DNA from: MFD09286-c1 sp963701015 | GTDB lineage: Bacteria > Bacteroidota > Bacteroidia > Bacteroidales > DTGW01 | Assembly: GCA_963701015.1 (NCBI GenBank) | Contig: OY969556.1 | Span: forward strand, 3,782,001 to 3,846,000 | DNA length: 64,000 bases | Reading direction: 5' to 3' | In this document: in pieces, positions 8,970 to 19,158 of the stretch | Position numbering within the stretch: the first letter of the stretch is position 1 | How the letters are laid out: every line of letters begins with the position of its first letter | Translations under genes and position numbers: made by a program | The notes under the pieces: generated by a model | Seen by the model: the letters and a program-made list of their open reading frames with translations, nothing else | Database searches by the model: none | Told to the model about the DNA's origin: nothing

Positions 8970-9001
8970 AAATGTATAAAAAAATCGATATTTATACATT
9001 T
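8970..9001. promoter_or_regulatory. 11-bp inverted repeat upstream of the ECF sigma gene
   Basis: AAATGTATAAA (8970-8980) and TTTATACATTT (8991-9001) are exact inverted copies separated by 10 bases, so half-sites are 21 bp apart. It lies between the sigma start codon and a TAnnTTTG-like -7 element on the minus strand (9026-9033), that is, in the probable 5' leader. An operator for a dimeric regulator, or a leader hairpin, are both possible. Confidence 0.45.
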
Positions 9002-9087
9002 ATGCCAAATTTCGATAAAAAAAATCAAAAATATTTTATGTGCCTAAAAATAAATAGAATTAAAACATTAATAAAATTAGCGATTAA

Positions 9088-10209
9088 TTTATCTATTTTA
9101 TTTTAGTTGTAATTCAATTAAAATCACAAAATATTGTTCCAACAGTTCGTTTGAAGAATTTATAAATTTTGATGCGGCAAAAACCAATTGTTGGCATGAA
9201 GTACAGGATTCTGATACTCCTGATTATTTCAATTTGAGCAATAGTAATCCATATTATAACATATTTAATAAATTTATTGGAAAAATTAAGCATAAAAGTG
9301 GGAGTTGTTTTGTTGGTATATTTTGTTGCAAGATAAATCTAAATAGAAATATTAAAAATATAAGAGAATATATTGAAACTCAATTTTTAAATTCTCTTGA
9401 AAAAGACAGCCTTTATAAAGTTGTAGTATCATTATGCCTTGAAGCTGAATCGAGCACTGCGGTTAAGAATTTTGGCGAATATTTTTATATAACTTCCTGT
9501 CAGCATAACATTGAATTTAATTCATTTACTACAAAATCTCAGGTAGAATTTAACTCCTCATACCTTGACAGTAAAATATGTTGGATAACATTACAATCGC
9601 TATTCAAAGCCAATGGAAATGAGATGTATATTGTTTTAGAAAATTTTATGTCTGATAAATTCACTTCAATCAAAAGTATAAGACCTTTAAAAAATAAGTC
9701 CAAAAATTAAAAATGGAATCTGGTAAAAAAAGAAAAAGCTGCTTATTATTATATTGATGACGTCCTTGTTCAAAAATTAACTATAATTCAGAATCCTTCG
9801 ATAGACATAAAAGATTATAATTTCAAACAAACTGTATCTTTATATAATATAAATAAAATTCAAATTGACTCAACTATTATTCTTAAAAATATTATTTTTG
9901 ATTTTAATAAAAGTGACTTATTGCTTCAATCATTTAATGAGATTAATAAAATTTACCAATTAATGATATCCAAATTCAACAATCCGAATTAAGCTTGAAG
10001 GGTATGATAATATTGGTGGATACTATTTTAACTTACAATTATCTGTAAAAAAGGTGGAATCAGTAGCTGTTTATTTGATAAATAAAGGTATAAGCCCTGA
10101 TAAGATTGAATATTCAGGTTATGGTTACTTGTTCCTTTTAGCTTCAAACCAAACTGAGGAAAGAAGAAAAATAAACAAAAGGGTTACTTTTAAGGTAATT
10201 CAAAAATAG
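9088..10209 (+). pseudogene. Decayed OmpA-domain outer membrane protein (T9SS-associated type)
   Basis: Joined across frames, this stretch gives a typical Bacteroidota envelope protein. A secreted N-terminus (SQNIVP + NSSFEEF) comes first, then a jelly-roll-like domain with HEVQDSDTPDYFN and REYIETQFLNSL, the IDDV strand, and a C-terminal OmpA peptidoglycan-binding domain (NIIFDFNKSDLL, later INKGISPDKIEYSGYG and NKRVTFKV). It is broken at least three times: a one-base loss near 9141, an in-frame TAA at 9708-9710, and a probable 2-base loss near 9988. The signal-peptide start is also lost or frame-displaced. It directly precedes the PorP/SprF-like gene, a usual arrangement for T9SS type B cargo loci. 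Confidence 0.8.
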
Positions 10210-10225
10210 AAAGGTTCTAACCAAC

Positions 10226-11192
10226 ATGAAGAAAATCAGTGTTTCCTTTTTATTATTTTTTTGTACTTTAAATTTATTTTCGCAGGAAAAATCAATATTC
10301 AACAATGATTATCTTGATCCGTTTATTACCAATCCTGGCTGTACTGGAGCAGAATATTATCCTGTAGCACGTCTGTCTGCTGAAAAACAATGGCTGGGTT
10401 TTACAGGTTCTCCAAGCACATTTTTACTTTCAGGTAATTATCGAATTGGTAATTATGATTTTTACGATCCAAAAGGATTTGTAAATAAAGTGTCCATTAA
10501 AATTGGAAGACCGAATTGGGCTTGGCGCAGCAATTTTTCAGGATAATAACGGGCCGTTGTCAAATACTGGCGGTATTTTATCTTATGCTTATCATATGCC
10601 TGTTAACAATGATTCAAGGCTATCATTTGGCTTATCCATAAATTTAATAGATTATGCAATAAACAATTCCATATTAAAGCCTGATCAAAGTAACGACAGT
10701 TATTTGCTTTCAGGAAACAATAATACTTTTAAAGCTAACATGAGTACTGGTGTTTACTTTCATAGCAACAGTTATTTTGTAGGAGCATCAATTAATAAAT
10801 TTTTACCAGGAATATCAAACGTAAATGAAACTACAAAAGAACTTCCGAGTTATTTTGTTTTGGGAGGTTATAAATTTAGTAAAAATAATATTACATTTAA
10901 TTTTGAACCCTCATTTGAATTTAAAAAGTTAACTGGTGAAAACGTAATGATTGATATTCATGCAAAACTTTACATAAAAAGACTTAATTGGATTGCTTTC
11001 TCCTATAGTACTTCACAACAAATGAACATCCAATTCGCGATAAATTTATATAAAATGCTATATTTTGGATATAATTATGGATATACTTTAACTAATATTG
11101 CCCCATATAACTATGGCACACAAGAAATATCACTTGGAATAAATTTGGGACTTTTTGGTGTGGAAGGTATAAGAGAAAGAGTTGGTAATTGA
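10226..11192 (+). CDS. PorP/SprF-family outer membrane protein, one frameshift
   Basis: Signal peptide (MKKISVSFLLFFCTLNLFSQ) followed by the PorP/SprF N-terminus with FITNPGCTGAEYYPVARLSAEKQWLGF and then beta-barrel repeats. The first frame (10226-10546) must switch to the second near 10500 to continue as LEDRIGLGAAIFQDNNGP, the conserved family segment. Reading AAAA as AAA there restores one protein of about 320 residues. PorP/SprF proteins anchor or help export T9SS type B cargo, and such a cargo follows 182 bp downstream. A sequencing indel is as likely as true inactivation. The 11193-11374 gap shows nothing clear. Confidence 0.82.
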
Positions 11193-11374
11193 ATAAAACA
11201 AAGATTGATCTTAAAAATACTTTGAAAAAAGAATTTATATTTATTATATTTTACTTACGGAAATGCTTCGACTAGCTGAGAGCCTTCAAAATGTTATTCA
11301 AATTAAAAAAAAACTTTGTTAAATGAAATTAAATTCCGATTTTAAATTTAACTTAATATTTTATTACTAAGTAT

Positions 11375-13861
11375 ATGAGCAACTTTCACAAATTGGTGGT
11401 TTTATGTTGTCTTTTAACTGGTTATAATCTTAATGGCCAAATTTCAGTAAAACTTGACTCTGGGCTTGTTGGTTATTACCCATTCAATGGAAATGCAAAT
11501 GATGAAAGCGGAAACAACCATAATGGAACTGTTCTTGGTGCAACTCTAACGACTGACAGATGTGGAATCCCTAATAGTGCATATTATTTTAATGGCAATA
11601 TATCATATATTCAAATTAATAATCCAAGTATTACATTTCCAGAATTTACTTATTCCTTATGGGCATCTTTAAGTTCTTTACTTTTAGATGGAGGAACTTC
11701 AATTTTATTATCAACTGGAAGTTCAGGAGGCGATCAGCATATTCAATATAATAATAATTATGCTGGATTTATAGGATGGTTTTTTGGAGGATATAATACA
11801 AATTCAAATTCATATGACTTAAATCAAGGATATTTACCTGATCTTAATCAATGGTATTTATTATCTGTCACAAGAAGTGAAAATAAAGTAAAATTTTACA
11901 TTAATGGAATTTTAGTTAAATCTGATAGTACATATACTCCAATTCTTCCTTATTATGGGACAGGAGAACCTCAAACAATTATAGGGTCTCGTTTTGATTT
12001 AACTTTACCTTTCAATGGTAAAATTGACGAGGTAAGAATTTATAATCGTGTTTTAAGTATTGCAGAAATTGATAGTTTATACTTTTCCAATTGTTCTCAT
12101 CAAGACTTAGGTGAAATAAATGGCAGCAAAATAGTTTGTCAGGGGCAAAAGAAAGTTGGATATAAAGTAACCGGGATGGACAGCATTAAAAGTTATGTTT
12201 GGGGTTACAGTGGTACAGGAGCCACAATAGCTGGAAATTCAGATAGTATATCGATGGATTTCTCCAATAACGCGACCAACGGAAGTTTAATAGTAATTGG
12301 GAATAAGATAAATGAAAATGGAATAGATTCAGCTATTCTTTCAATCACTGTAAATTCATGCAATACGAATTGTGATATTAACCTCCAAAATGGACTTGTA
12401 GCTTACTACCCATTTAATGGAAATGCCAACGATGAAAGCGGTAACGGCCATAACGGAAAAGTTAATGGGGCTACCCTAACATCAGACCGATGTGGAAAAT
12501 TAAACAGCGCTTATTATTTTGATGGGATATCTAATAATAATATTACAATTAACCCTGATTCTTTTTATTTTAAAAATTTTACTTATTCAGCCTGGTTTAA
12601 ATCAATGCAAACGCCTTCATTAAATTCAGGAACTGTTATAATTGATATCGGGGGAAGCGGTGGCGACCAAGTTTTAGGACTCAATAATTCTTTAAGTAGC
12701 TACACAACTGGATTTACCTTTGGGGGCTATAGCTCTTCTAATGGAATTAGTGAAACATATATTGCTATAACAAGTATTGGGTCTTTACCAGAATTGAACA
12801 AATGGTATAATTTAATAATTACCAGATCAGATGATTCAATAAAATTATATATCAATAGCATTTTATCTTCATATAACTCAACTCAAAATACATTGCCATT
12901 TTATGCTGTAGATAATTCATCATTATTCATATTAGGTTCAAGGTATAATGGTTTGGAATTGGCTAATGGTGTTATTGACGATGTCAGAATCTATAAGCGT
13001 GTATTAAATTCATGTGAAATTGATTCTTTATATTATACAAGCTGCAGCAACAACATTTCTGACCATGGTAAAATAAATGGCAGCAAATTGGTTTGTCAGG
13101 GTCAAAAGAAAGTTGGTTATAAAGTGACCGGGATGGACAGCATTAAAAGTTATGTTTGGGGTTACAGTGGTACAGGAGCCACAATAGCTGGAAATTCAGA
13201 TAGTATATCGATGGATTTCTCCAATAATGCAACTAGTGGAAATTTAATTGTACTTGGGAATAAGATAAGTGGAATTGGAACAGACACAACAATACTTCCA
13301 ATAGTTGTTAATTCATTGCCCTTCGAAGCAGGTGAAATAACTGGTGATAATAAAGTTTGCCTCAACCAAAGTGGATTGAGTTATTATATTTCACCGATAG
13401 AGAATGCTTCAAGCTATATATGGGACTTTAATGGAAGTGGTGCAACAATTATTGGCAATTCCAATAATATAAATATAAACTTTGGTCCAAGTGCGACCAA
13501 AGGAAATTTGAATGTCTGGGGAATTAATTTGTGTGGAATAGGAATCAAATCTCTTGAGTTTTCAATAACAGTTGATTCATGCAACCAAGGCTATTCAGGG
13601 AACTTAAATATTCCAAATTCATTCTCACCAAACAATGATGGAATAAATGATTTTTTCGTAATCCGTGGTTTAACAGAAAATTCAAAATTGCTGATTTTTG
13701 ATAGGTTTGGAAGAAAAGTTTACGAATCAGATAATTACCAAAACGATTGGGATGGGAATGACAACAAAGGGAAGAGTTTACCCACCGAAACCTATTGGTA
13801 TGTATTTACTTTACAAGGCTTTCCTACAGAATTTAAAGGTTTTGTTTATCTCAAAAAATAA
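11375..13861 (+). CDS. Large secreted LamG/PKD-like protein with type B T9SS sorting domain
   Basis: An 828-residue exported protein. After a signal peptide (about 1-22) come two concanavalin-like LamG domains (about 28-240 and 340-555), each opening with GLVGYYPFNGNANDESG or a near copy and closing with KIDEVRIYNR or DDVRIYKR. Three PKD-like modules follow LamG1 and LamG2 (about 245-335, 560-650, 655-740). The end (about 745-828) is the gliding-motility-type C-terminal domain with NSFSPNNDGINDFF, LLIFDRFGRKVYES and DWDGNDNKG, the type B sorting signal. It is probably a surface adhesin or carbohydrate-binding protein. The upstream PorP/SprF gene fits. Confidence 0.88.
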   Translation: MSNFHKLVVLCCLLTGYNLNGQISVKLDSGLVGYYPFNGNANDESGNNHNGTVLGATLTTDRCGIPNSAYYFNGNISYIQINNPSITFPEFTYSLWASLSSLLLDGGTSILLSTGSSGGDQHIQYNNNYAGFIGWFFGGYNTNSNSYDLNQGYLPDLNQWYLLSVTRSENKVKFYINGILVKSDSTYTPILPYYGTGEPQTIIGSRFDLTLPFNGKIDEVRIYNRVLSIAEIDSLYFSNCSHQDLGEINGSKIVCQGQKKVGYKVTGMDSIKSYVWGYSGTGATIAGNSDSISMDFSNNATNGSLIVIGNKINENGIDSAILSITVNSCNTNCDINLQNGLVAYYPFNGNANDESGNGHNGKVNGATLTSDRCGKLNSAYYFDGISNNNITINPDSFYFKNFTYSAWFKSMQTPSLNSGTVIIDIGGSGGDQVLGLNNSLSSYTTGFTFGGYSSSNGISETYIAITSIGSLPELNKWYNLIITRSDDSIKLYINSILSSYNSTQNTLPFYAVDNSSLFILGSRYNGLELANGVIDDVRIYKRVLNSCEIDSLYYTSCSNNISDHGKINGSKLVCQGQKKVGYKVTGMDSIKSYVWGYSGTGATIAGNSDSISMDFSNNATSGNLIVLGNKISGIGTDTTILPIVVNSLPFEAGEITGDNKVCLNQSGLSYYISPIENASSYIWDFNGSGATIIGNSNNININFGPSATKGNLNVWGINLCGIGIKSLEFSITVDSCNQGYSGNLNIPNSFSPNNDGINDFFVIRGLTENSKLLIFDRFGRKVYESDNYQNDWDGNDNKGKSLPTETYWYVFTLQGFPTEFKGFVYLKK
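12114..12270 (+). repeat. Internal duplication, copy 1 (PKD-like module)
   Basis: This 157-bp stretch inside the LamG/PKD gene recurs at 13071-13227, exactly 957 bp (319 codons) away, with about five mismatches. The last roughly 100 bp are identical. That is far closer than the flanking LamG repeats, so the segment was copied or homogenised recently. Confidence 0.9.
13071..13227 (+). repeat. Internal duplication, copy 2 (PKD-like module)
   Basis: Second copy of the 157-bp repeat that begins at 12114, in the same frame. Recombination between the copies would remove exactly one LamG plus one PKD module without breaking the frame. Confidence 0.9.
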
Positions 13862-13933
13862 TAAATATTACCGGTTAATTTAAAGTTATTAGTAATATTG
13901 CAAATTAAAAAATTTATCAAATCAAAACTAACA

Positions 13934-14794
13934 ATGTTTAAATTTAAAGTACGCAAACTACTATTCGACATTTTTGTCTTTTTATTTAAAAAATTAAATT
14001 CAATAGTTGGTAAAAAAAAGGATTATACTTATTACTACTCTAAGTGGTTTAGTATCTTGAAAAAAGTCTTTAGAATTAAGTTCGCATTTAGAACTGAGAA
14101 CTATTCCATAGAATATAATCCAGTGTACGATGGTATTGGATGGCCAATATATTTTACTGGTTCTTTTGAAAAAGACGAGTTGGAATGTTGTAAAAACTTT
14201 ATAAATAATTCAAGTGTAATTTTTGATATTGGCGCCAATATTGGCTTACACACTGTACATTATGCAAGTTTAGCAAAACAAGGCGTTGTTTATGCATTTG
14301 AGCCATCAAAATATACTTATCAAATACTTCAAAAGAATTCTGAGCAATTTGATAATATTATTACAAGTAATTTCGCAATTGCTAAACAAAATAGCATTTC
14401 TGATTTTTACGAAAGTGAAAATGATGCACTTTCAGGTCTAAAAAATACCAATAGAGCTCCAATTCGCAGTAAAACTAAAACATTAACAATTAAAGGTGAT
14501 GTTTTTTGCGAACTTTTTAATATAAATAAGGTTGACTTTATAAAAATTGATGTTGAAGGACTTGAAACTGATGTTCTCGAAAGTTTCGAAAATACAATTA
14601 AATTAAATAAGCCTGTAATTTTTTGCGAAATATATAAAGGAACTAATTCAAACGATGATCCTTTAAAAACAATTAATTATTTAATCGAATTGGGATATAG
14701 CGCATTTGTATTAAGCAAAGGGAAACTGAATCCATTTATTTCACATCTGGACAGTGAATATAATTATTTCTTCATTCCAAAAATAAATATTTAA
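13934..14794 (+). CDS. FkbM-family SAM-dependent methyltransferase
   Basis: A 286-residue protein from the ATG at 13934 (a TTG at 13898 would add 12 residues). The Rossmann methyltransferase fold shows motif I VIFDIGANIGLHT near residue 98, the acidic YAFEPSKYT after strand 2, and the FkbM signature VDFIKIDVEGLETDVL. FkbM enzymes O-methylate sugars or polyketides. As the first gene of a polysaccharide locus it probably caps or decorates a surface glycan. The lysine-rich, hydrophobic N-terminus may associate with the membrane. Confidence 0.85.
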   Translation: MFKFKVRKLLFDIFVFLFKKLNSIVGKKKDYTYYYSKWFSILKKVFRIKFAFRTENYSIEYNPVYDGIGWPIYFTGSFEKDELECCKNFINNSSVIFDIGANIGLHTVHYASLAKQGVVYAFEPSKYTYQILQKNSEQFDNIITSNFAIAKQNSISDFYESENDALSGLKNTNRAPIRSKTKTLTIKGDVFCELFNINKVDFIKIDVEGLETDVLESFENTIKLNKPVIFCEIYKGTNSNDDPLKTINYLIELGYSAFVLSKGKLNPFISHLDSEYNYFFIPKINI

Positions 14795-14811
14795 TTTAAA
14801 TGTTATAATTA

Positions 14812-15630
14812 ATGAAAATTTTCGGCACAATAATTAAGTTTTTTATTTCTATTTTTTGCTCAATTATAAAAAAAAATAAAGACATTAAGAAATATGTTTT
14901 TTCGGTAGCCCTTAGAAATGAAGTAATTGATTATATTGAAAACAATTATTATGCCGAATACGAGCATATTAAAAGGTCTATTTCAATTTTAAATAAAAAT
15001 AAATTTTTTGATGATTTTATAATTCTTGATATTGGTGGATCAAATGGCCACACAGCCAGATTATATAGCGAAGCTTTTCCATTACATAAAGTTTTTGTTT
15101 TTGAACCTATAAAAGAAACATTTACTATATTATCAAAAAATATAATAAATAATAAAAATATAGTAGCCATAAACAAAGCCGTGGGCAATAAGTCTGGTAT
15201 TGAAAAAATTAATGTTGCCAAAAGAATCAGTTCATCCTCATTGCTTGAATTAAAGGCTGATAAATCAAGTAAATTATTTGCTGAAAACCTTGAAGCAGTT
15301 AGTATTGAAGATATTACAATATGCAAAATTGACGATGAAGTCGCAATTGATAAAAATATTGGTATTATGAAAATAGATGTTCAGGGGCTGGAACTTGAAG
15401 TACTTAAGGGTTCGAAATTAACCTTAGAAAGGACATTTATTGTTTTGCTAGAAGTGAATAACCACAACGGCTATTTGGGAAGCCCCAAATATTTTGACAT
15501 TGATTTAATATTACGGGAATCAGGATTTATTATATACGATTTATGCCCTTCAACAAGAGATAATGGGAGACTAAAGGAGTGGGACTCAATATACGTTAAC
15601 AAGAAATATTATGAAGATTGGAATAATTGA
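14812..15630 (+). CDS. FkbM-family SAM-dependent methyltransferase
   Basis: A 272-residue protein, second FkbM enzyme of the locus. Motif I is ILDIGGSNGHTA (about residues 71-82), followed by VFVFEPIKET and the family signature GIMKIDVQGLELEVLKGS. The first 20 residues are hydrophobic and could be a membrane anchor. It starts 18 bp after the previous gene and overlaps the next by 20 bp, so the three are surely co-transcribed. It shares only the family motifs with its neighbour, so the two probably methylate different positions. Confidence 0.85.
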   Translation: MKIFGTIIKFFISIFCSIIKKNKDIKKYVFSVALRNEVIDYIENNYYAEYEHIKRSISILNKNKFFDDFIILDIGGSNGHTARLYSEAFPLHKVFVFEPIKETFTILSKNIINNKNIVAINKAVGNKSGIEKINVAKRISSSSLLELKADKSSKLFAENLEAVSIEDITICKIDDEVAIDKNIGIMKIDVQGLELEVLKGSKLTLERTFIVLLEVNNHNGYLGSPKYFDIDLILRESGFIIYDLCPSTRDNGRLKEWDSIYVNKKYYEDWNN

Positions 15631-16768
15631 AATAATGCCGAAAGGACATTATACACTTGTTGAATCTTTAATTGAAATATATTGCTCGGATCCTTTAAAT
15701 GAAGTATTTGTTTATACAAATAGCCAGGGTAATAATATTATTGAACCTATGATTAAAGGTTCCAATAAAAATGTTACTATAGTTTGCAAAAGAAATGATG
15801 AGAAAATTAAGTCATTCTTTCATAGGATAAATAATCAGAAATTTGAAAAATTATATATTGTTACTTTAGAAAAATACTTTTTAAATTTTATTTCCTTAAA
15901 AAACAATTCTCCATTATTTCTTTTTGTTCATAATATTGAAGATTGGTTTAAACTTTCACCAAATATACTTTTATATAGATTTTTTCACCATTTATTTATT
16001 TTTAGGCAATTCGTTTATAATTTTAAAGTATGCTTTATTCATCCTATATTAAAAAATAATATTAAAAAAATTATATATAATTCCGGGGGAAAGTTTGTGG
16101 TATTAAACAATATTCTTAAAAAGGAATTATCAATGTTCTTAAATGAAGATAGAATTGAAGTAATTCCATTTTCTGTTTATATCCCTTCATTATTGAATCA
16201 TATTATTGATAATAATAGAAAGATCAATATATGTATTCCGGGAATATTAGATAATTTCAGACGAGATTATTTAAACGTTTTCAGATGTATTGAAAACAAT
16301 CTTGAAGATTTGAAAGACAAATTTGTTTTGGAATTGTTGGGTGGTATTAATAGTGGGAGTTACAAAATAATTAATGAAGCAAATCAATTAGTCAAAAAGG
16401 GATTTAATGTCGTCTATTATAAATCTTCATATATCCCAATGCAAGAATATAATGTGCAAATAAATAAATCTGATATAATTTTGGGAAATTTGAATGTTGT
16501 TCTGAATAAGTATTCAATATACGGTAAAACTAAAGATACAGGAGCAATATTTATAATGATAAAATATGGTAAACCAGGTATACTTCCAGGAAATTATGCC
16601 TTAATTGATGAATTAAAAACATCAACATTAACTTATAATACATATGATGAGTTAGCCTTAATTTTAAAAAAATTAATATTGGAACCTGAATTACTTGAAC
16701 ATATAACGGAACAAGCAATTAAAAATTCTCAAAATTTTGAACCTGCTAAGATTTTAAATTCATTGTAA
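15611..16768 (+). CDS. Putative GT-B fold glycosyltransferase
   Basis: A 385-residue protein with the look of a GT4-type retaining glycosyltransferase: an N-terminal half opening MKIGIIEIMPKGHYTLVES, a linker region (KINICIPGILDNFRRDY) and a C-terminal half ending in a nucleotide-sugar-site-like stretch (KDTGAIFIMIKYGKPGILPG). The EX7E motif is not clean, so the family call is tentative. Overlap with the upstream methyltransferase and a 6-bp gap to the flippase place it in the same operon. Donor and acceptor are unknown. Confidence 0.6.
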   Translation: MKIGIIEIMPKGHYTLVESLIEIYCSDPLNEVFVYTNSQGNNIIEPMIKGSNKNVTIVCKRNDEKIKSFFHRINNQKFEKLYIVTLEKYFLNFISLKNNSPLFLFVHNIEDWFKLSPNILLYRFFHHLFIFRQFVYNFKVCFIHPILKNNIKKIIYNSGGKFVVLNNILKKELSMFLNEDRIEVIPFSVYIPSLLNHIIDNNRKINICIPGILDNFRRDYLNVFRCIENNLEDLKDKFVLELLGGINSGSYKIINEANQLVKKGFNVVYYKSSYIPMQEYNVQINKSDIILGNLNVVLNKYSIYGKTKDTGAIFIMIKYGKPGILPGNYALIDELKTSTLTYNTYDELALILKKLILEPELLEHITEQAIKNSQNFEPAKILNSL

Positions 16769-16774
16769 ACAAAA

Positions 16775-18256
16775 ATGGGAGTAGTTATAAGGCAAAGTTT
16801 TAAAGCTTCTATTGTAAGTTATTTTGGTGCTGCAATTGGCGCTTTCTCTGTTTTATATTTATTGCCAAAATGCCTAACTCCTGAGCAAATTGGATTAACA
16901 CGTGTTCTTCTGGAAGCTTCATTATTTTTCTCATTTTTTGCCCAGCTAGGTATGTCCAATATTGTAATAAAGTTTTTCCCACATTTTAAAAATTTAACAA
17001 AAAATCACAATGGTTTTTTATTTATAATAACGCTTCTACCATTAATAGGTTTTATTATCTTTTCGATAGTTTTTATATTATTCCGCACTACACTAACCCA
17101 ACCATTTATTGAAAAATCAAAACTATTAACAGATTATTATTTATTTATAATACCACTGACATTTTTTAGCATGTATACTGCAATTTGTGAAGCATACTCA
17201 TCAATGCTTTATAGGATTGTAGTGCCTAAAATAATAAAAGAAGTATTTATCAGATTATTCACAATAATTATAACAATACTATTTTTTTTGAAAGTCTTAG
17301 ATATAAAAGAATATGTAGTCCTTTTTGTAATAGGTTATGGATTTGCAATGCTTACAAATATTTTTTATATCAATAAAATTCAACCTATAAGTCTTAAGCC
17401 CGATTTTTCCTTTTTAAAAAAGCCACTGGTAAAAGAAATGGGAATATTTATGGCTTTTATGATAATTGCTGGAGCGGGAGCCAGTATAGCCAATAAAATT
17501 GATATCGGGATGATTACATCTAAAGTAAGCTTATCGGGAACTGGCATATACAGTATTGCTTTTTTTATTGCTACTTTCATTGAAGTACCAACCCGTTCAA
17601 TTTTTCAAATCTCTACTCCTATTGCCATTGAGGCGCTAAAAAATAAAGAGCTAAATAAATTAGATTTTTTGTACAAAAGGGTAGCGCTTAACCAATTGTT
17701 AATTGGTGGGTTCTTATTTCTATTGATTTGGTTTAGTGTTGATAATTTGTATAAAGTTATGCCAAATGGAGAATTGTATTCGAAAGGTAAATATGTAATA
17801 TTTTTTATTGGACTAAGCAAAGTTTTTGATGCAGCTACTGGCATTAACGCTATAATATTAACATATTCTAAATATTTTTATTATACCTTATATTTTATTT
17901 TTGTACTAGCAGGGTTAGCAATTTTCAATAATATAATTTTTATTCGAACTTATGGAATTACTGGTGCTGCAATTGCAACTGCTGTATCAATATTTTTATA
18001 CAATACTATTCTGGTCATTTTCGTAAAAATTAAGCTTAAAACCCAACCTTTTTCATTAAAAACCATAATAGTATTAATTATTTTTATATTAATGTTTGCC
18101 GTCAATATTATTATCCCTCATATAAATAACCCATATTTAGATACAGTTATTAGAAGTCTATTAATTATTGTATTATTCTCGATTTTAATTTTTAAGTCAA
18201 AAGTTTCTTTAGATATTAATTCAGCAATAATAAGTTTTAAAAATAAATATTTATAA
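16775..18256 (+). CDS. Wzx-type polysaccharide flippase
   Basis: A 493-residue integral membrane protein with about 12-14 predicted helices and the N-terminal pattern of the polysaccharide transporter (MOP) superfamily: SIVSYFGAAIGAFSVLYLLP, then LTPEQIGLTRVL. The central segment ANKIDIGMITSKVSLSGTG and the late FIRTYGITGAAIATA are typical of O-antigen flippases. It should carry lipid-linked glycan repeat units across the inner membrane. It lies amid glycosyltransferases, and a chain-length regulator and ligase are found about 30 kb away at 48.7-51.2 kb. Confidence 0.85.
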   Translation: MGVVIRQSFKASIVSYFGAAIGAFSVLYLLPKCLTPEQIGLTRVLLEASLFFSFFAQLGMSNIVIKFFPHFKNLTKNHNGFLFIITLLPLIGFIIFSIVFILFRTTLTQPFIEKSKLLTDYYLFIIPLTFFSMYTAICEAYSSMLYRIVVPKIIKEVFIRLFTIIITILFFLKVLDIKEYVVLFVIGYGFAMLTNIFYINKIQPISLKPDFSFLKKPLVKEMGIFMAFMIIAGAGASIANKIDIGMITSKVSLSGTGIYSIAFFIATFIEVPTRSIFQISTPIAIEALKNKELNKLDFLYKRVALNQLLIGGFLFLLIWFSVDNLYKVMPNGELYSKGKYVIFFIGLSKVFDAATGINAIILTYSKYFYYTLYFIFVLAGLAIFNNIIFIRTYGITGAAIATAVSIFLYNTILVIFVKIKLKTQPFSLKTIIVLIIFILMFAVNIIIPHINNPYLDTVIRSLLIIVLFSILIFKSKVSLDINSAIISFKNKYL

Positions 18257-18355
18257 AACTATACTTCTGAAAACATTAAAAAATCAATAAAATAAAATTT
18301 AGTTTTTAAATTTATTTATCTTTAAATTTTCAAAATCTATAAAAAATATTTTTAA

Positions 18356-19102
18356 ATGATTAATAATAAAATTGTTACAGTAGTATTTCCTGCCTATAAT
18401 GCTGAAAAAACATTAGAAGCTACTTATAATGAAATCCCCTTTGACATAGTTGATAATGTTGTTTTAGTAGATGATAAAAGTAAGGATGGGACATTAGAAG
18501 TTGCCAAAAAAATTGGTATTAAACATATAATTAGTCATGAACAGAATAAAGGTTATGGAGGTAATCAAAAATCGTGTTATGCGAAAGCTTTAGAATTAAA
18601 TAGTGATATCATTATCATGGTGCATCCTGATTATCAATACACACCAAAACTTATTCATTCAATGGCTTACCTGATTGCAAATGAATTATATGAAGTAGTA
18701 TTAGGTTCAAGGATTCTTGGTAAAGGTGCACTTAGAGGTGGTATGCCAATATATAAATATATATTTAACCGTATTTTGACATATACACAAAATATTTTAA
18801 TGAACCAGAAACTATCCGAATATCATACTGGTTATAGAGCATTTACCAAAAATGTTCTACAAAAAATCAATTACAAAATTGATAATGACGATTTTGTATT
18901 TGACAACGAAATGATTGCCCAAATTTTTTATGCAGGATTTGAAATTGCTGAAATTACATGCCCTACTAAATATTTTACCGAAGGCTCATCTATAAATTTT
19001 AAAAGAAGTGTAAAATATGGTTTAGGCGTATTGAAAACATCAATTTTATATTTTATAGCTAAAAAAGGCATTTATAAATCAAAACTATTTAAGAGTGTAT
19101 AA
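18356..19102 (+). CDS. Family 2 glycosyltransferase (DPM-like)
   Basis: A 248-residue GT-A enzyme. VVFPAYNAEKTLEATYNEIP and NVVLVDDKSKDGT give the nucleotide-binding start, and MVHPDYQYTPKLIHSM is the DxD region in the dolichyl-phosphate-mannose-synthase-like style. YHTGYRAFTKNVL near residue 160 is the acceptor-site motif of that subgroup. There is no long membrane extension, so it acts on the cytoplasmic face. It probably makes a lipid-linked sugar or extends the glycan. It starts 99 bp after the flippase gene. Confidence 0.85.
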   Translation: MINNKIVTVVFPAYNAEKTLEATYNEIPFDIVDNVVLVDDKSKDGTLEVAKKIGIKHIISHEQNKGYGGNQKSCYAKALELNSDIIIMVHPDYQYTPKLIHSMAYLIANELYEVVLGSRILGKGALRGGMPIYKYIFNRILTYTQNILMNQKLSEYHTGYRAFTKNVLQKINYKIDNDDFVFDNEMIAQIFYAGFEIAEITCPTKYFTEGSSINFKRSVKYGLGVLKTSILYFIAKKGIYKSKLFKSV

Positions 19103-19158
19103 ATTGCTATTTATTTAATAAGTTCTCATTTTGTTATTGTTATACCTGATTTAATTAT

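Noticed and set aside
8894..9106. 70-codon plus-strand frame across the sigma promoter
   Set aside because: It overlaps the ECF sigma gene antisense and the inverted repeat. Its last residues (KLAINLSILF) may be the displaced signal peptide of the decayed OmpA gene, not a separate gene.
11255..11290. REP-like fragment with AAATGCTTCG before the type B cargo
   Set aside because: Only ten bases agree with the REP core and there is no hairpin; probably chance.
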